Assembly (NCBI RefSeq): GCF_004193775.1
Contig: NC_041008.1
Location: forward strand, 43,929,136-43,993,135
Source of the DNA: Glycine soja
Lineage: Eukaryota > Streptophyta > Magnoliopsida > Fabales > Fabaceae
Direction: 5' to 3'
DNA length: 64,000 bases
Shown: positions 58,826 to 64,000 of the stretch, one piece after another
Layout of the letters: each line of letters opens with the position of its first letter
Position numbering within the stretch: the first letter of the stretch is position 1
Position numbers and translations under genes: made by a program
Notes under the pieces: model-generated
Told to the model about the DNA's origin: nothing
Seen by the model: the letters and a program-made list of their open reading frames with translations, nothing else
Database searches by the model: none

Positions 58826-59144
58826 CTAAAAAAATAAAAAATTATAATTATCTAAAATTACTTGAATACTTTTCCTAATTAGCAGGAACATTCTCATATG
58901 ATCTTCCACTGACTCGTTCAATGTCATTTGATTTTCATGAATAGTAATGGGTTCCCGAAACGCATCATTCTTCTTTGGTGTGTTCTGTTTCGGCCCGGAG
59001 AGACCAAGAAAACTAAGAAGGTGGAACCACAAGCTGCCCTTCAAAGTGGACTTGACCAGCTTAATCAACAAGATATTTGAGGGAGTTGGATTTTCATACA
59101 TTATCAGAAAACTCTTCATATTACTATTACTTTATTTTAATTGA
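58826..59144. other. Segment open on both strands, possible small gene or relic
   Basis: Plus-strand 58947-59144 reads MGSRNASFFFGVFCFGPERP and RKLRRWNHKLPFKVDLTSL, ending in a hydrophobic AT-driven tail. Minus-strand 59119-58826 reads SFLGLSGPKQNTPKKNDAFR and HENQMTLNESVEDHMRMFLL. Both are less AT-driven between 58945 and 59090 than the flanks, which suggests former coding DNA. I recognise neither product and cannot decide the strand. Confidence 0.25.
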
Positions 59145-62100
59145 TACGTTATTTGGTAAATTTAATCGTATTTTATGTAAAATCTAAACTTACTAAATAA
59201 TGTAATATTCAAATTGAAATATATCTATTCTTTTGCTGTTAAAATAAATCGTTTTTTAATGTTCAAAGCAAACAACACATAATATGCAAAAGATTTTTCT
59301 CAAAGGACCGCTGGGAGCATCCATCAAAATATAGAAAAATGTAGTTTTGGTCATGCTATTTATTTGAATTTTTTTTTTGTTTACAGCTATTATTCGAATA
59401 ATGATGTTTGTACTAAAAAAAAATACATTATTCTTTATACCATGATAATAAGAAAATTATATGTTTCAATACATTATTCTTTATTTTATTTTTCCTAAGT
59501 AAATAAAGTGTATAAATAATGTAAATTTTTCAATGAGCTAATGTAATATTAGTATGGCTATTATTTTAGATGTGGCTCATGCCTGATCGTATTGCCTTGA
59601 ACTTGGTCATGCATGTTCGTGGCTCTTGGCATTGTAAAACACTATCTAGTGTCCCTGACAACATGCATGAACATTGAATGAAATTAAGAAATATTCAATG
59701 TGAAATCGTATGTAATGTAAAAACCCTCTTGATGATAGCTATACTTATATATTTTTTCTTCTCCAGATACGTTCTCTACTTTATAAATTATAACTAGTCG
59801 TTAATCTGCTAATCTATTGACTTGGGTGTTGGAATTTCTTTAATTGACCACCTCCTTCGCTCACTGCATCAACAAAGCAATGTCATTAATTGATCTCCAA
59901 TACGCCTTTCGGCCTTAATCAATGCCTCATGGAAGTTAGAATAGAACATTACCATTAAATTTTTCTATTTCACATAACATCGTTTGTCAACGGTATATCC
60001 TTTTCATTGCGTGAAGCATTGTGATGAAAGCTGGGTGGAGTGGAAGTTCATGGTTGTAAGGCCAACCCTTCACAGCCACAAGTTGATAGTTTACAAAAAG
60101 TTAATGGTGGCCTTGTTTATGCTCAAAATATACACAAGTTGTTTTCAATCCGTAACTAAAAAATTTAATGCATGCTTTGTCCTTCCGCTTAAAGTAAAAA
60201 CAAGTTTTGCGTTTATTTTATTCTTATCTAAGATAAATGGAATTTTTTTTTGTTAACTAAGGTTTGAGAGACTACGATTTGACTAGGTCTAGGGTTTAAA
60301 TTACGTAAATGGAAGTTTTTAATCATAATCATACTCTACCAATTGAAATATAACCACTCATTTAACTGCGTGTATGAAGATGGAATTCGTTTTTTTGAGC
60401 TTCAAATGTTAATAGGGACACAAAAAAAGAAAGAAAAATTAAAATAACAAGTCATTTGTTAATGAAGTATGAGTATAAGTGATGCTCAAACTCAATACAA
60501 GTAACGTCACTGTAATCAAATCAAATGATTAGTTTACTCTTACAAACAAAAGCAAGACGATCCCACCAACAAAATATCATTTCATAACTGCTGTTAATTG
60601 TTACAGTGGCTTATCGTACGATCGAGTTCCTTAACCCATATGTCCTGCTCACATGAGTAGTGGTGCTTAATTAAACAAAAGAAAATCTTCTGCAAATATT
60701 TATTAATGTAAAATATAATGGCCAGCAATAAAGCCATGATCGTAAGCGTGTTAGTTGGGTATGGCAGTATGAGACACGTTTTTTTTAATTTTATTTCTTA
60801 AGCTTTGGATAAGACCAAAGTTAAACATCTATTACGTCATGAAACAATTCTTAATCGCTATTCAATTTCGTCAATGTCGTTGTGTTGGTTTGTTTCGTGC
60901 TGTTATTCTTCCTAATCTATGACAATAATTTAAATACGAGAAAGGTTGGCAATAGATTATTTAAACACACTTTTCGTTATTAGCTAGATCTTATTATAAA
61001 TTATAAATTTTTAAGTTTTTTTTATTTAATGAATTTTATTCATAATTTTGTAATTTTTAATATATTTTATCTAATAGTAAAAAAATATTTTAAAAAACGT
61101 GCTAAATAGTGTGTTATTAGCACTTATCATTAAATCATTAGAAATGAATTATAATTAAGTGAAGGCATAGGCTTCCGTTAGTAAGTATCATGCACAAGGA
61201 AATGCAACTTGGAGTCGTAAGTTTGTCCAATATTTATAATTTAATGATATGCTAAATATTTTAACAGTGAATGATTATTTTGCCATTACTTAGTCGAAGA
61301 CGTTATTCTCCTTCATGTTTGTTGTTGACTATTTTGCCGAATGTGAAATAGAACAATCATGAACTAATCAAACACCAGATTTATTGATTTCAAAGATTGG
61401 CTTTGTTTTCTCTCCTTTTGGTGGCGCTGGTTCTCTACGGTGGTTTAAAGGTCTATAATACACCTATCGAAAGTTGAGGTATTGTCAAAGTAGTTGCTTT
61501 GGGACTCATTTCTGAATCTATTTTGGTGGTTATCGGTACATCAAGTTCATTTTGAGGTATTTTTGTAAAGTTTTATGTTGAAATTTGTTTTATTGTAGAA
61601 ATGGGGTTGTTTTTGGTTCAATGCAGTGAAACATTATGTGTAACTGGTGTAAAATTTTAAGTCAAAAGATAATGTGTATGTATATTGAAAATTAAATTTT
61701 CATAGGTAAGATTTAGTGACTTAAATGTAAAATGAAATATTGTATTATACTAGATGAACCTTAGTTGAATAGATATATTGAAAGTTGTTTTTGTTTCAAC
61801 TTCGAATAAAACTTATTTATTATAGTTGGTGACACTTTTCACTATAAATAGAGAAGAGATTTAGTGGAAAAATACAACACATGAAAAAAGAGTGTGTGAG
61901 AAGAGAGATTGTGAAACAAAGTCACTTTGTTGATAGAAAATTATTTTTGTGTGAAAGTGTTATCATTTCTTGTAATCATTGAGTGAGATACTCGAGTTTG
62001 TAGAGTGATACACTATTTGGGATGAGTTACAATCTTGTAATAATTTTTATGATAGTGAATATTTTTTGAGACGGTTTTGTAGATGTAAGCAAGAGGTGTC

Positions 62101-62341
62101 AAATCACGTTAAATTTTTGTGTTTGTTATTATTTTTCCTACGATATAATTTTTGTGTGTGTTTTCATGATCATTTGTGAGTATGAGTAATTTTGTTTGAA
62201 GGAACATTGATTACCCAATAATTGGGTCATTGTAAGTATGGATGGATTTTTGGTTCAATGTATTGAAATATTTAATTAAACCGATTAGATCTCATTTTGT
62301 AGAATTTGAAATTTCTTGAAATGTTTAATTGTGGATTTAGG
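59145..62341. other. AT-rich DNA upstream of a FAR1-type MULE relic
   Basis: No gene supported. The last kilobase (61380-62340) may include the 5' leader and first intron of the MULE gene, as the texture becomes less AT-driven, but no TIR could be identified. Confidence 0.4.
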
Positions 62342-63375
62342 TATGGAAAATTTGGAGGAAGAGCAACATGCGGTTGTTGTGTATGTACTTGATGAAACGA
62401 TCCCCGATGTAAGTGTTATAATTTAAAACAATAGGCATTGTGTTATGTGAATAGTTGATTAAGTTAAAATATATTTCGTGTTTGTTTTTGTGTAAAGGTT
62501 TTGAATGAATCAAGTTATGAATTTGTAGTCAATGATGATGTTAATGCAAAAGAAGAAGAAACTGGTGGTGGTGATGATGATAAGGGTCTTTTTGTTAGTT
62601 AATAGCGGGTTGTTTGAGGAAAGTGGTGAAATTGTACCAATCATTATTAATGGTTTGATTGATATTGTTGACATTAATATGATGAATATTACTAGTGATG
62701 AAGTGGAGAGGTTCTTATTTGGTGACCTAAAGTGGCATACTTGTTTTACTATTGATATGTACAAATTGATGGGTTTTCTATTAACAGAAACAAAGTTGTG
62801 AAAAGTTGTATGAGTGAAAAAATACAACAAACATTTGTTTATTCTAGAGAAAGTTATGGAGACGATAGGGGGTTGATGGTGGAAATAGGAAGTATGAACC
62901 GAGAAATGATATTAGATGTGATTGTTTTGTTAAGTTTATTGTGCATGTTAAGAAAAATTATGAACGATGGGAAATAAAGGACTTTAATTATAGATATAAT
63001 CATGATTTGTTAGAGGAAGATTATTGTTATCTATTACCTTCACATCAAAGGATGACTGTAGGTGATATTTTGCAAATTGAGAACCTTAGAAAAGCAAAGA
63101 TAATGACTCCTCATATATCTGGTTTATTAACTAAAATTTCTAGTAGTTATGACAAGATAAAATGATGTAAGAAAGATTTTTACAACCATATTGTACGATA
63201 AAAAAGACAAGACTACTATGATACTACTAGTGGATTAAAGTTTCTTGATGGCTTGAAAAAGACACACCATGTGATGTTTGTAAGACATTCAAAAGACAAT
63301 GATGATAGGTTGCAACATTTATTCTAGTGTGATAGTGAAAACCAATTAAACTTTGAAATATTTGGTAATGTGATT
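62342..63375 (+). pseudogene. FAR1-type MULE transposase gene, broken and truncated
   Basis: A short first exon reads MENLEEEQHAVVVYVLDETI and ends at GTAAGT (about 62408). A second begins after GTGTAAAG near 62499 as VLNESSYEFVVNDDVNAKEE. The FAR1 DNA-binding domain follows in several frames: IDGFSINRNKVVKSCM (about 62764-62811), VYSRESYGDDRGL, then, after a one-base shift near 62880, KYEPRNDIRCDCFVKFIVHV, WEIKDFNYRYNHDLLEEDY and LPSHQRMTVGDILQIENLRK. After a stop near 63163 it continues as KKDFYNHI and DDRLQHLF, stop, CDSENQLNFEIFG, where the stop TAG replaces the family Trp (about 63325). Similarity ends near 63375 before the transposase catalytic core. Frame breaks, stops and the missing core mark it as dead. 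Confidence 0.82.
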
Positions 63376-64000
63376 AGAGGAAAACTAATTACACAAGTCT
63401 TATAAAGATGTAATACATTTTTACACGAATCATGTTAATTTGCTTAAAATATATTAGTTATGGATAAGTTCATGTTCCGGCTGCCTAATATACCTTAGCG
63501 TTAAATTAATAATTAGTGGGTTGTTTCGAAAGCTAATTTCTAGAGTGGATTCGTATACACACACAACAATATAATGAATGTCTTGGTGATTCATGATTAT
63601 CAATTGTGTGTTAGAGCTCAAGATCCACTGCGGTCTCTTTATAATATATATTCTATTTTATTAATTCTTTTAATTCGACAAAATGTACAGAGTGCCACTA
63701 CAATTCACACACAAAAGATGAAAAGAACTTGGAATAATTGGTGGAGCAAGAATGTACAAACATTTATATTTTAATTTGGTCGAGCAAGAGTGTATTAACA
63801 GTTTTATTTTAATTTTTAATTCCGACCCAATGATTAAAATTACTTGTCTAATAAACTAATAATTGGAGATTAGTGCTTTGACTAGAAACAAGACAACGAG
63901 GAGAAAATATCGCGTAATAACTTTAACACATAAAACACGGTGAGTTAGTGTTCAATTATATAATATGACTCTTGTCAAAAAATAAATAATTATAATATGA
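63376..64000. other. AT-rich DNA at the right edge
   Basis: No gene seen. The short open frame 63574-63774 has no domain. Confidence 0.5.

Noticed and set aside
1..64000. CRISPR arrays, operons, bacterial-type promoters or organelle insertions
   Set aside because: None visible. The gene structure is that of plant nuclear DNA, and the tandem repeats found are microsatellites or transposon-internal repeats.

Overview
The window is nuclear DNA from a flowering plant, most probably a legume close to soybean (Glycine). Genes are interrupted by AT-rich GT-AG introns, intergenic DNA is AT-rich with many TA microsatellites, and small transposons and MITEs are common. The mitochondrial dihydrolipoyl dehydrogenase exon also reads almost like the pea protein. 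The species call rests on recalled similarity, not on a search.

Layout. 1-1332: the large last exon of mitochondrial dihydrolipoyl dehydrogenase, cut at the left edge. 2988-4345: two dead transposon gene fragments facing each other, a plant mobile domain (PMD) gene on + and a FAR1-like MULE transposase on -. 5517-7508 (-): a complete five-exon SWC5/bucentaur (BCNT) gene, a SWR1 chromatin-remodelling subunit; its exons join without a frame break into 256 residues. 8721-11450 (+): a decayed, intron-bearing copy of the nuclear gene for plastid ribosomal protein S1. 12646-27650 (-): the dominant gene, a HECT E3 ubiquitin ligase of the UPL6 type. I could join 26 exons in frame to 1026 residues. 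Its introns hold several small retroelements (TRIM-like pairs, a LINE tail, a possible SINE). 28215-29173: a MULE with roughly 170 bp terminal inverted repeats and a near-perfect 9 bp target duplication, carrying a captured piece of an AAA-ATPase gene, about 560 bp upstream of the UPL6 start codon.

The rest is mostly gene-poor. 31436-31564 (-) is an orphan DEAD-box helicase exon whose motif VI is damaged. 33221-33489 is a 269 bp MITE with a 7 bp target duplication. About 15 kb to 48991 holds no gene I can support. 49000-49856 is an 857 bp non-autonomous hAT-like element with a perfect 8 bp target duplication. 51281-53129 (+) is a complete three-exon R2R3-MYB gene (subgroup 20-like, 325 residues). 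After another AT-rich desert, 62342-63375 (+) is a broken FAR1-type MULE gene.

The intact genes serve separate housekeeping or regulatory roles: mitochondrial 2-oxoacid dehydrogenases, H2A.Z deposition, ubiquitination and transcription. They do not form a cluster or pathway. I found no clearly new biological system. The most interesting items are the gene-capturing MULE in the UPL6 upstream region, the fused PMD/FAR1 fragments, and the intron-bearing plastid RPS1 pseudogene.
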